A stretch of 20,796 bases of DNA from Pinguiococcus pyrenoidosus (taxonomy: Eukaryota > Sar > Pinguiophyceae > Pinguiochrysidales > Pinguiochrysidaceae). The notes under the pieces were generated by a model, which worked only from the letters and a program-made list of their open reading frames with translations, did no database searches and was not told the origin of the DNA. Positions 1-8,561 of the stretch are shown here, one piece after another. The position numbers were made by a program, and so were the translations under genes. Every line of letters begins with the position of its first letter. The first letter of the stretch is position 1. Location of the stretch: positions 1-20,796 of the forward strand of contig JAAMXY010000889.1 in the NCBI GenBank assembly GCA_019677205.1. Direction: 5' to 3'.

Positions 1-99
1 GTGCAATTCTCTTGAAAGTGAAACAGCACAACTGTTTCGCTTTGGAACGCTTTGGGCGGTAGAACGAAAAGCGGCGCAGCGGAATTCGGCCCTTCGCCG

Positions 100-363
100 A
101 TGGCGTCTCAGCCGAGGAGCGCTCGCTTTCAGGGAGTCCCGGACGTGTCCGTGTCCCAGTCGGTGTCCAGGCGAGGAAAGAGCCTTGCGAGTCTCGACCT
201 CATCAAGCAGCGCGCGTTCTGTCCGAAAGCAGCGGAGAACTTCTTCGATCAGGAAGGCGAAGTCGTGCGCGGCGCCAAGATCCGCAACCTTGTGACCCAC
301 AGTCGCCAGACAGTGCGAGAATTCGCCAGGTGTGCTGGCTGGGACACCGACTGGAAGGCGAAG
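100..363 (+). CDS. Possible alternative first exon of the ART/kinase fusion gene
   Basis: An ATG at 100 opens a frame that reaches a good donor at 364 (AAG|GTAAGG). An acceptor at 442-443 (GGTACAG|GTC) follows after an 80-nt intron. Both ends fall on codon boundaries, so the 88-codon exon splices in frame into the large fusion ORF at residue 39 of its unspliced reading. The encoded segment is basic and matches nothing I recognise. The alternative is that translation starts at 330 and the 364-443 stretch is coding. cDNA would decide. Confidence 0.4.
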
Positions 364-3300
364 GTAAGGACACGGGCGGATCGCGGAAGCGGCGACGGAC
401 GCACGCAAGTGGATCTGATCTGCTGTCCTCGAGAAAGGTACAGGTCTTCGTCAACGAGGAGTGGAGAAGCGTCGAGGAGCTTCTGGGCGAGAACGACGAG
501 CAGCCAAAGGCCAAGCTGCTCGCCGCGTGGCGAAATACGGGCATCACGACAGCGGACGAGCTCTGCGCGAAGCTGGCGCTGCTTCGTTCGGAAAGCTCGG
601 CTCCGGAATACGCGTTCCGGACGTGTCGTCTGGGGGAAGACCCAACGCAAGGAGACTGGCTGGAAGCAAAGGGCAGCAATCGCACTTGGTCGGAGTACGA
701 CCAGAACTGCGAGCAGCTCTTGGTGGATCTGAACGATCACGTGCGGAACGGAAACACGCGCAAGTACCCTTTCATCTCCGCAACGTGCTCGCGAGACTGC
801 GCGATGTGGTACTCCTTCTATGGCATCCACCCCGTCGTGCATTTTGACCTCAGCCAGGTTCAGAAAGCGAACGTGATCCCGGCGGTTGTCGGGCATCCGG
901 TGCATGAAGCGCTTCTGTACGACACTCTCCATCGGAGGTACGCACGAATATCCAAAGAAGTGGTGTTCCTGAAGCCAGTGCCCCGCATGGCGCAGGACAG
1001 ATACTGCTTCGGCGTCATGAAACTCACCTGGAAGGCGACGGCCTGCTACGTGATGGACCAGCACGCGATCTTCCCCAAGCGTGAAGATCTTGTACTGCCG
1101 AACATTGATGTCCTGGAGGAGCTGACCAACGGATCGAATACGCCGCTCAAGGTGTCGATTCCGTGCAAAGTCGGGAGATCCGGGAAATCCCGCCGGATCT
1201 TTGTCATGAAGAGAGGTGGACGCCAAGGGATGTCCAACTCGCACGCGGCGGCTGAATTCTTTGCTCTCGTGTGCTACCAGAAGATGGGCGTTGAAGTGCC
1301 CAGCGCAGCGCTGTACACCGTAGAAGTCTCTGGAAAGGAACCTCTGACGAATCGCTACGTTCGCTACGTAGTCAATGTCGTTCTCACCGAGTTTCTGCCG
1401 GGAAGTGCGCCCATAGTGTCCACGCACAACACCTTCGCGGAAGTGGTTCGGGCTCAGGTGCGCCGTGACGTCGCCGCAGATATCGCGATAGGAAACTTCG
1501 ATGTGTGTGGGCAGCGGATGGAGAACGTGCTCGTGACACCTCAGCAGCGAGTCTTTCGCATCGACGCCGGCAACTGCTTCAACTTCACGCCAATGGGGGA
1601 GAACAAAACGCACGCATACCAAGGCGACCTCTCCTCGGTGACCGACGATCTTGATACCTTCCTCAACAAGGGTCGATCCTCAGCACAAGCCGATCAGCTC
1701 CGATGGCACATATGCGGAGGCCTACCGCGCAACCGACAAGAAGACATGGTGCGAGCTTCCGCCGTGCGGATCTTGGAGGATCATGCCTTCAAGTCGTCCG
1801 TTGAAGAGTGGATGAACAATCGGAAGCTCAGCGGAGCTTCGCCGCCCCCAGCCTGGCAGGATTGGCTCAAGTCGTTGTTGGAGCGCCTCCAGCTCCTTGC
1901 CAAGATTGGCGTCAAAGAGGAGCAAACCACCGATCGTTGGTTCTGGAAGAAGCTCAGCGAAGATGCGAACGACCAGCTGGCTCCTACAGAGGATCCCAGC
2001 GGGGAACTTGCGGAAGCGGCTGAAGAGTCTCATGCTGTCGTTTCCCAACACCGGGAGATCTTCGCAAGGGTGGAAGTTGTCTTCAGAGGCAACAGGGGCC
2101 GCATCGCGGAGATGAAGGAGAAGGGCTACAGGATCGTCGACCTGACAAAGCAGAGCAAGGACCAGCAGCTGCAAAGGCTTTCTCCGTACCGCCCGACGGA
2201 CGTTGCCATCCCCGTACCGGGCATGCCCGGTCATTTTTCTGCCACTTTTCAAGGCGTGTGGGAAGGTCTTAAAGTCTTCGAGGATGCCCAGGGCAGAGAG
2301 ATTGGGGTCGACATCTCAAAGTTCCAGATCACGACTACGGAGGATCTTGTGCGAAGGGGGAGTAAGAAAGGCAAACAGACGCTAAAGGGATACATGTTGG
2401 GGGACAAGCTTCTTCCCCAGGCCCACGGAAAGGACGGCGCTTATGAGCTAGTGTATGTGCCGGAGTACGTCAAGCTACTGCAGTCCCGTGAACATCTTCT
2501 TGGGCCTGCAACCGCACTACGGGATCTAATTCTTCAACAGGAAGGTCGCATCGCGCTTCTTGACGATCACATCAACGGAGACGTCAACGTCGACAAGCCT
2601 TTGTCTCATGCACACCTGATAGTGCAACACTTCAAAAGAGAGTGCGACCGTAAACTGGAGCGATTGTCCCCTGACAGCACCGGGGACGCCAGCACGTCTC
2701 TGGATGCGCAGGATACTTGCGAAGGTCGGCCGCCCCAACCCGTGGTATTGGCCGGGGCACGTGGCCCGGGCGCTGCCGATGGCGGGCACACGTCCAGTAC
2801 ACCAGCGAGCTCCAAAGATCCACAGCATGCTCGAGCAGCGGGACTTTCGTCAGACGCTACAGCAGAAAAACGGAGCAGGAAGCCAGAACGCGACCAGAGC
2901 GGCGAAGGGAGCAGCAGGAAGTCGCAGCGCTGTCAAAGACCTCCGATGGCTACGGAGTACGTGAAGAAGTTGGAGGGAATTTGCAGCGATCGAGGGATTT
3001 CGCAGAAGAAGGCGAAAAAAGCTCTCTCGGACCTGTATCCGAGCAAGCCTCGCAATTACCCAACGGACAGGCAGATCTTCGAGTTTGTACGAAACTTCAA
3101 GGAAGCGTGGCGCCAGGAAAGGGAAGCGAAGGAATCTGCCGGGCGCAATGGCCCTGCCACTCCGGCCTCGCAGAAGAGACTGTTTCAGGAAGCGATACAG
3201 GAAGCTCCCAGTTCCCATGAGGAGGCGAAAGGCGTTGTCGACGTCCCGGCTACGTGCGGACCTTCCGCGTGTACGCCGAGCTCAGGTCAAAGGAAAAAAC

Positions 3301-4118
3301 AGCGGCACCTGATTCCCCGCCAAAGCCTGGCAGAGGAAGGTCTGCAACTAAGCTCCCCACCAGCAAAGCGGATGGCAGTGGCTCAACCGGCCGCGTCGGA
3401 GCCAGAAATGCCGGCGACGCCAGGAAGGGACAGCTGCCCGGATGTGATGTTCTTGACAGTTCGAAAGTCCAGCAAGAAGCAACCTCTCTTGCGCTTCCGA
3501 AGCCTCCATAACATGAAGGATGCTTGCGAATCCGACGATCAGAGCGTGCCGCGTCAAAGAAAGAGCTCGGAGCCGGCTTTGTCAAGTTCGCCGCCATCGT
3601 TGTTCGATGCCAGCGGTGACGGTAGGTGGCAAGCTCGGAAAGCTACCAGTCATCTGAGCATGGGTAGGTCGTTGTCTTACCAGACAAGCGCGGTCCGCGG
3701 ACCGCACCTGCCGTCAAAGGAGACCGCGGGTAGTCTCCCTTTTTCCTCGCCTTCATCTGCCAGAGATGACGGCGACTGGCGCATTTCCGAGCCTGCGCTG
3801 AAACGTTGCGAGAACTTGCAAGCCTCTCGAACGAGCGCCAGCACCCCTCCATCGGGCAGTGAAGCTGTGACCGATGAACGCAAGGTGCCTGCAGCGGCCA
3901 AGGCAGCTCGGCCATCTTCTGCTGCGTCTTCGCTCTCCGACACATTGTCAGAATCCGATGAGAGCTTCCGGCCTCGCAGCCAGACGAAGCGTCCCACCGA
4001 TGGACGCCGGAGCGAGCCCACGGTCGATGATGGCTGTTCAGGGGATGCAAGTTTGGAAGATTCTTCTGATGACGACATTACCCTCGGTGTATTCTTGCGT
4101 AGAAGGGCCTTCGTTTAA
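330..4118 (+). CDS. ART-like / HipA-PI3K-like kinase / DUF6939-like fusion protein
   Basis: A 1262-residue open frame. Residues 91-215 resemble an ADP-ribosyltransferase fold: Arg97 in AFRTCR, an STS-like strand FISATCS (148-154), then KEVVFL with Glu210 as candidate catalytic acid. Residues 275-500 resemble the HipA/phosphoinositide-kinase-like fold of bacterial proteins: FVMKRGG with Lys294, a helix with Glu309, a GVEVPSAALY strand, catalytic-loop-like GNFDVCGQRMEN (Asp391, Asn399), and IDAGNCF with Asp412 as metal ligand. Residues 585-720 resemble bacterial DUF6939: LSPYRP, IPVP, VWEGLKVFE, YVPEY. Residues 780-1262 are Ser/Pro/Lys-rich and probably disordered, apart from a basic helical segment at 873-927; the end is acidic (SSDDDI). 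No family hit was computed; assignments are by motif pattern. Start uncertain: a phase-0 intron at 364-443 would join an upstream exon (ATG at 100, to 363) to 444, giving 1312 residues. No transmembrane segment is evident. Substrate and role unknown. Confidence 0.72.
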   Translation: MCWLGHRLEGEGKDTGGSRKRRRTHASGSDLLSSRKVQVFVNEEWRSVEELLGENDEQPKAKLLAAWRNTGITTADELCAKLALLRSESSAPEYAFRTCRLGEDPTQGDWLEAKGSNRTWSEYDQNCEQLLVDLNDHVRNGNTRKYPFISATCSRDCAMWYSFYGIHPVVHFDLSQVQKANVIPAVVGHPVHEALLYDTLHRRYARISKEVVFLKPVPRMAQDRYCFGVMKLTWKATACYVMDQHAIFPKREDLVLPNIDVLEELTNGSNTPLKVSIPCKVGRSGKSRRIFVMKRGGRQGMSNSHAAAEFFALVCYQKMGVEVPSAALYTVEVSGKEPLTNRYVRYVVNVVLTEFLPGSAPIVSTHNTFAEVVRAQVRRDVAADIAIGNFDVCGQRMENVLVTPQQRVFRIDAGNCFNFTPMGENKTHAYQGDLSSVTDDLDTFLNKGRSSAQADQLRWHICGGLPRNRQEDMVRASAVRILEDHAFKSSVEEWMNNRKLSGASPPPAWQDWLKSLLERLQLLAKIGVKEEQTTDRWFWKKLSEDANDQLAPTEDPSGELAEAAEESHAVVSQHREIFARVEVVFRGNRGRIAEMKEKGYRIVDLTKQSKDQQLQRLSPYRPTDVAIPVPGMPGHFSATFQGVWEGLKVFEDAQGREIGVDISKFQITTTEDLVRRGSKKGKQTLKGYMLGDKLLPQAHGKDGAYELVYVPEYVKLLQSREHLLGPATALRDLILQQEGRIALLDDHINGDVNVDKPLSHAHLIVQHFKRECDRKLERLSPDSTGDASTSLDAQDTCEGRPPQPVVLAGARGPGAADGGHTSSTPASSKDPQHARAAGLSSDATAEKRSRKPERDQSGEGSSRKSQRCQRPPMATEYVKKLEGICSDRGISQKKAKKALSDLYPSKPRNYPTDRQIFEFVRNFKEAWRQEREAKESAGRNGPATPASQKRLFQEAIQEAPSSHEEAKGVVDVPATCGPSACTPSSGQRKKQRHLIPRQSLAEEGLQLSSPPAKRMAVAQPAASEPEMPATPGRDSCPDVMFLTVRKSSKKQPLLRFRSLHNMKDACESDDQSVPRQRKSSEPALSSSPPSLFDASGDGRWQARKATSHLSMGRSLSYQTSAVRGPHLPSKETAGSLPFSSPSSARDDGDWRISEPALKRCENLQASRTSASTPPSGSEAVTDERKVPAAAKAARPSSAASSLSDTLSESDESFRPRSQTKRPTDGRRSEPTVDDGCSGDASLEDSSDDDITLGVFLRRRAFV

Positions 4119-4336
4119 CATCAGGCAAAGTTAAGAGGCAGGCTTGGAGACCTCTGCCAGCGATTGTGGCACCGATGTCCGCGACTCTGAATCGCTTTTA
4201 TTTGCGAAGACGTTTGGGTCTGTCGACGAATCTGGCTGATCTGCTGCGTGTGGCATTTTTCTCACGTGTGTGGGCCTTGGACAATGGGCTTTCTTTATTG
4301 CAGTGATCTTCCTTCACTGCCCGCAAACGAACGAAT
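4119..4336. other. Convergent intergenic region
   Basis: This region separates the 3' ends of the fusion gene and the protease gene, which face each other. No gene is visible. It holds a candidate poly(A) signal for the protease on the minus strand. Confidence 0.5.
4294..4299 (-). promoter_or_regulatory. Candidate poly(A) signal AATAAA for the CtpA gene
   Basis: The plus-strand TTTATT reads AATAAA on the minus strand, about 38 nt downstream of the protease stop codon. Position and sequence fit a polyadenylation hexamer, but algal signals vary, so this is only suggestive. A second AATAAA on the same strand lies near 4197-4202. Confidence 0.3.
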
Positions 4337-6294
4337 TCACGGCAAGGACGCCACCCGACTGAGGCACTTGTCGCCGCTATCGACAATTTCGCATGCCACT
4401 TGCTCATTCACGTGCACACCTGCAGATGATGCGTTGTTAAGAGAGCGGTGGAGCGTTCCCAACATCGCTGTGACGCAGGGTTGCGTACCTTTCTTGTTGA
4501 TGCTGTTCCCGAGCGGCGTCTCGTAACGCGCGACGGTGACCGCGACTCCTGCTCCCGTCTGAAGTCGCTGTACCGTCTGAATGATCCCCTTCCCGAACGT
4601 GTACTCGGTGCTCGCGCCAATAATCTTCGCGCGGTCGTTCTCCTGCAAGGCCGCACTCAGCACCTGGCGCGTCTCATGTTAGCGAGAGCGGGTGCGCAAA
4701 CCACAGCAGCCTTTCCCAAGCTCTGCGCTGCGCCTCAGATGCCTCACCTCGGCAGCACTCGCCGTTTGCTTGTCTACCAGAACGAGAAGCGGCCGCTTGA
4801 GATCTGGATTCGCCGGGCTGATGTCCTTCGTGGAGACTTCATCCGCGGGTGCGTAGTCCGTCGCGTACGAGAGGGGCCCCGTGCCGCTGACCACCGTCAC
4901 GATGGGCTTCTGGAAATCCAGGAAGAGCTTGGCGGTGTCGATGGCACCTGTGGCAAGAAATGGTGTCGGCATGTGGGTGGTCAGACCAGGGAAACGCCTG
5001 ACCTCTGGGTCCGCGATGGCCGAGTCTTCCTACCGGTGATGAGCCCTCCGCCGTTGCTGCGGAGGTCCAACAGCAGGATGTCGACATTCCTATAGTCCGG
5101 CGAGTTCAACAGGTTCTGCACCTGCGTCGCGGTCTCGCCACTGAAGCTCTTGATCCTGGTTGAGAATTTCCAAGAGGGAGGAGACGAAGGGAGGTCTCGG
5201 TTACCAGGCCTGGACGGCGGAGTTCATTGCTTCTTCATGTGAGTCGCGGCCCACCTGAGATTCCCGATCTTCTTCCCATTCACCGTGAAGCGGGCAGGCT
5301 GCCCGGCCCGCACGCTGCTGATCTTGATCGCTTGCCGCGACAGCTTCAGCTCTTCCACCTTCCCGTCCTGGTCCAACTGCGAAGCGCGCGGCGCGGCGCA
5401 GAGGGGTATCAGCCATCGGCGCTCTTCTCCTTCCATGGCGTTCAACAAGCGCTCGAGACATACCTTCACCGACAAGCCGCTTCCCGGCTGACCGCGGAGA
5501 AGGCCGGCCACCTCGTCCAGCTCCTCCACCACCTTCGTGCGAGCCTGCGGAGTCGTGGGCTGCTGTCCCGGCAGCAGGATTTCCGCCCCATCCACCGCAA
5601 GGAGCCTGGCGCCGGGCTTCACCCCCGCTTTGTCGGCCGGGGCCCCGGGCTCGACGTCTACGAAAAGCACCGCTCCGTTCTCCTTGGCCAGCGACACGCC
5701 AATTCCCGCGATCTCGCCAGTGGCAGACGCGTAGATACTGTTGTACTTGTCCGGCGTCAAGAAGCGGGTGTACGGGTCTCCCAGGCGCTCCAGCTCCGCC
5801 GTCAAAGCCCTCTCCACATCCGGCATTCCCCCCGGGTACTTCTTGCTCATGAGCTCTCGCCGGATCTCGAACCAGTTGATGCCATTAAAGCGTCGATCGT
5901 AGAAGTTCTTGTCGACGACTCTCCTGTGCGAAGTGGTTGAGGGATCAAGTTTGAAAAAAAAAGGGCGGGAAAATCCTCAAGCCAGAGAGACACAGGAGGG
6001 GCCGGAGATGCTGAAGCAAAGCGGAGATGCGCACCATGTCTCCGCCACCAACGACTGCTCAGGCGACAGAGCCGCCGTGGCGGGCCATGCAAGGCTCAGC
6101 GCAAGCAGTCCTGGCGCAACGCCCTTTACTATGTGCCACTTGGGCGGCGAGGCGCTCTCCACCGCCGCATTCTTTCGCTGTGGCGGACGCAGAAACCCGA
6201 AGCCACAGGCGCTAGAGGTCAGAAACGCCAGCAAGCATGCAACGCTATAGCAAGATCGTCTAAGGACCCGCGCGCGGCCACTGTGGCGCCTCAT
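4337..6294 (-). CDS. CTPA: Plastid carboxyl-terminal processing protease (CtpA, D1 processing, S41 family)
   Basis: Serine protease of family S41; plant and cyanobacterial relatives trim the C-terminus of photosystem II protein D1 in the thylakoid lumen. Six exons, read downward: 6294-6035, 5923-5464, 5376-5255, 5155-5034, 4947-4748, 4663-4337; 496 residues. Introns are 111, 87, 99, 86 and 84 nt, all GT-AG. The start at 6294 gives a hydrophobic signal peptide ending SSACGFGF, a basic transit-like stretch, then a lumenal signal ending WPATAA before LSPEQSLVAETW, the usual mature start. A PDZ domain follows (GIGVSL, LRGQPGSG), then the protease core DLRSNGGG. The Ser-Lys dyad is Ser385 in QTASAAE and Lys413 in YTFGKG. 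The 87-nt intron (5377-5463) is stop-free and a multiple of three, so simple gene calling would retain it. The frame also extends upstream to 6606, but only the 6294 start gives the targeting leader. Confidence 0.9.
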
Positions 6295-6746
6295 ATCCAC
6301 TGGATTTGGCGCGTTTGTGGCGCACGAACGTATGTGCTCCGTATCGATAGTGGACGTGATTGGCGCGGTGGCTCCGTCTGTCACGTCAGAGGATGGGCGT
6401 GCGCGTCCGTTGAATAACGTTGGCAAAAAGTGGAAAGCTCCCTTGAGGGGACAGCGATCACAGCGCAGCTCCAGTAAAAGGCGAGAGCGCGGTTTGTTCT
6501 GATCGTCGTCCAGGAGTTGCTCGGAAGTGGAGCAGACGCCCTCGCAACCCCCCTCCACTGCATTGTGCTCGATGTGATTGTTAGTTTCAAATATTTGAAA
6601 TATCATACCTCTTCAGTCATCTTGCATCCGGACCGATTTCGATCTTCAGACCGGTATACCAGTAGAGGGCAGAAGCTAGAAGGCAGATTCCAGCAGATCC
6701 AGGAGACTTGCGAGGGGATTTGCCTTGGCCGCGCGTAAGGGCTGGG
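6295..6746. promoter_or_regulatory. Divergent promoter region between CtpA and FAH-family genes
   Basis: About 450 bases separate two outward-facing start codons, so both promoters must lie here. I see no convincing gene. The middle turns AT-rich around 6575-6610 and contains a perfect 16-base palindrome. No TATA box is clear at a defined distance from either ATG. Confidence 0.5.
6585..6600. repeat. Perfect 16-bp AT-rich palindrome in the divergent promoter
   Basis: TTTCAAATATTTGAAA equals its own reverse complement. It sits in an AT-rich patch inside otherwise GC-rich DNA, between two divergent genes. It could be a dimeric transcription-factor site, but no factor can be named from sequence. 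Confidence 0.5.
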
Positions 6747-7625
6747 ATGCGGCGTTCTTTACATCGCACTGCGGTCTGCTTGCTGTCGACGGCTAGGACC
6801 AGAGCACTGAGTGATGAAGCCCTGTGTTTCAGCGCGCCAGGTCCATACGTGGTCCCCGTGGTGTCGCCCGCTGCGGCGAGAAGCAGCTATCCTGTGCGTC
6901 GGATCTTCTGCGTGGGCCGCAACTACGCCGACCACGCCCAGGAGATGCAGAAGATGGACGCTCGGGTCACCCGCGAGATAGCAGCTGCGTCGGAGCCCTT
7001 CTTCTTCGCGAAGCACCCCGAGTGTCTTGCCGTTTGTGCCGCCAAAGACGCGCCGCTGGAGTTTCCACCGATGACCAACGATCTGCACCACGAAGTCGAG
7101 CTTGTCGTGGCGCTGGGGCCGTCTCTCGGAGAAGGACGATCCAACCTCTCCATCGAGGAGGCCCACGAGCACATCTTTGGCTACGCAGTCGGCGTGGATC
7201 TGACTCGGCGAGACCTCCAGGCCGCAGCCAAAGCCAGCCGCAAGCCATGGCATTGCGGGAAGGACTTTGACGGAGCCGCGGTGATTGGCGAAATGGTCAC
7301 CGCTGATATGGTGGACGCGGCAACGGCCAGTGACGAAACCGAGAAGCAGGCGACGTCGCGAGTCCTCTTGCTCCAGCTTCGCGTGAACGGAGAGCTTCGG
7401 CAGTCGGGCCCGACCTCGGCCATGATCCACAGCGTCCCCCAGCTCATTGCGAGCCTCAGTCGGTACCAGCGCGTCAAACCAGGAGACCTCATCTACACGG
7501 GAACGCCAGCAGGCGTATCGCGTCTGCAGATTGGGGATAGAGTGAGCGCCAGTGCGGAGCTGCACGCACAGAATGGCGAAGCCAAGAAGCAGGTCTTGTC
7601 CACGTGTTCGTTTGCGCTGCGGTAG
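6747..7625 (+). CDS. Fumarylacetoacetate hydrolase family protein (FAHD1-like acylpyruvase / oxaloacetate decarboxylase)
   Basis: A single-exon, 292-residue protein of the FAH superfamily. FAHD1-type members are Mg-dependent mitochondrial enzymes that cleave acylpyruvates or decarboxylate oxaloacetate. Seen: RRIFCVGRNYADHAQEM opening the fold, metal ligands Glu116 and Glu118 in HHEVELVV with Asp151 in GVDLTRRD, Lys172 in CGKDFDG, VNGELRQ, and YTGTPAGV near the end. The ATG at 6747 is preferred over an upstream in-frame ATG at 6708 because it starts a basic amphipathic leader (MRRSLHRTAVCLLSTARTRA) that looks mitochondrial; the upstream start would hide it. A short insertion lies around residues 185-202 compared with the usual family spacing. 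Exact substrate cannot be read from sequence. Confidence 0.88.
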   Translation: MRRSLHRTAVCLLSTARTRALSDEALCFSAPGPYVVPVVSPAAARSSYPVRRIFCVGRNYADHAQEMQKMDARVTREIAAASEPFFFAKHPECLAVCAAKDAPLEFPPMTNDLHHEVELVVALGPSLGEGRSNLSIEEAHEHIFGYAVGVDLTRRDLQAAAKASRKPWHCGKDFDGAAVIGEMVTADMVDAATASDETEKQATSRVLLLQLRVNGELRQSGPTSAMIHSVPQLIASLSRYQRVKPGDLIYTGTPAGVSRLQIGDRVSASAELHAQNGEAKKQVLSTCSFALR

Positions 7626-7945
7626 CGATAGAGAGATGCAGGCGCTGCGGCACCCAGTCTTATCCCAAAGAGCAACATGGTTGTCACATATGGAAGCGAG
7701 CGAGAGAGAGCGAGAGAGAGGGGGAGCCGCGGCTTCACTCCCTTGGTGTTTCTCTCCGTCTGTCCCTCTCTTGGCAGGCTGAGGCGTTCCTAAATTCATT
7801 GTTGTAGCGCTGATAACACTTCTTTTTCTTCGGCAAATCGCTGAAGCGCCCGTTGTTCTTCCCTCCGCGTTCGGACGCCTCACAAGTACAAGTCCGCTTC
7901 CCTCTTCCGGGCATCGCGTTCCCTATCTATCTTGGAAGCTAAGGC
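7626..7945. other. Intergenic region with GA-rich microsatellite
   Basis: This is the 3' flank of the FAH-family gene and the 5' flank of the LLPH-like gene. A purine run of GAGA type spans about 7694-7722. The stretch before 7945 is pyrimidine-rich (TCCCTCTTCC, TTCCCTATCT) and probably holds the next promoter. No further gene is seen. Confidence 0.45.
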
Positions 7946-8359
7946 ATGGCGAAGGGTCTGCGTTCGAAGCAGAAGAAGCGCCTGAGAGCCGAGATGCGGC
8001 GCACGGTCGGGGCGGCTTTTGAGCAGGAGAAGCTGAAGGAGACGCAGGAGCACCTGTCCAAGCGACTGGCCGCGGCGGGAGAGTCCCTCTCAGTGCTGGC
8101 TCGCCTCCGCAAGAAGCTAAGCGGTGGTACAGCCGGAGAGGACGACATGGAGACGGAAGAGAGCGCGCTGGAAGCAGAATCCAAGCGGTCCGAAGAGCGG
8201 AAGCAAGCGCCCTCTCTGGTGAATCACTACAGCAAAATGAGCATCCCTGGGGAGGACTCTGGCCGCAAGGGCAAGAAGAAGAGCAAGAAGCAGGTGTACA
8301 AGGTGGCAAGGAACGCCAAAGTGTCCAAGAGATCGACCAGAAAAGCCACGGCGTCGTAG
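7946..8359 (+). CDS. LLPH / YBL028C-like small basic nucleolar protein (DUF2423-type N-terminus)
   Basis: A 137-residue, very Lys/Arg-rich protein in one exon. The N-terminus MAKGLRSKQKKRLRAEMRR matches the conserved start of the LLPH (learning-associated protein homolog) / yeast YBL028C family, small nuclear or nucleolar proteins linked to ribosome biogenesis. The middle is charged and helical (residues 20-95), with an acidic patch GEDDMETEES. The C-terminus carries SGRKGKKKSKKQ and KRSTRK, plausible nuclear or nucleolar targeting signals. Only the first 20 or so residues are diagnostic; the rest is low complexity. Confidence 0.75.
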   Translation: MAKGLRSKQKKRLRAEMRRTVGAAFEQEKLKETQEHLSKRLAAAGESLSVLARLRKKLSGGTAGEDDMETEESALEAESKRSEERKQAPSLVNHYSKMSIPGEDSGRKGKKKSKKQVYKVARNAKVSKRSTRKATAS

Positions 8360-8561
8360 CGGCTAAAGCAAGCAATCACACAAGCTTAAGCACTCTGCCA
8401 AAGACTACACCTTCGCAGGCGCAGGCACTGCGCACTTTCCGAAGCACTCCTCTCTTGTGGTGCATCTCGGCGCTGGTCTCACCATGCCTGCTGCATCACG
8501 GCACGCTTGAGGACGGTTCCATTTCACACGGAGTTCCAGACGTTTCGCCGCGGAGCTTTCT
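8360..8561. other. Convergent intergenic region
   Basis: Short region between the 3' ends of the LLPH-like and isochorismatase-family genes, which face each other. No gene or clear terminator structure is visible. Confidence 0.4.

Noticed and set aside
249-1622. 457-codon minus-strand open frame opposite the fusion gene
   Set aside because: It is the antisense shadow of a GC-rich coding region; its translation has no recognisable motif, while the plus strand shows ART and kinase-like signatures.
4448-5095. 215-codon plus-strand frame
   Set aside because: Antisense to CtpA exons 4 to 6 and their introns; no motif.
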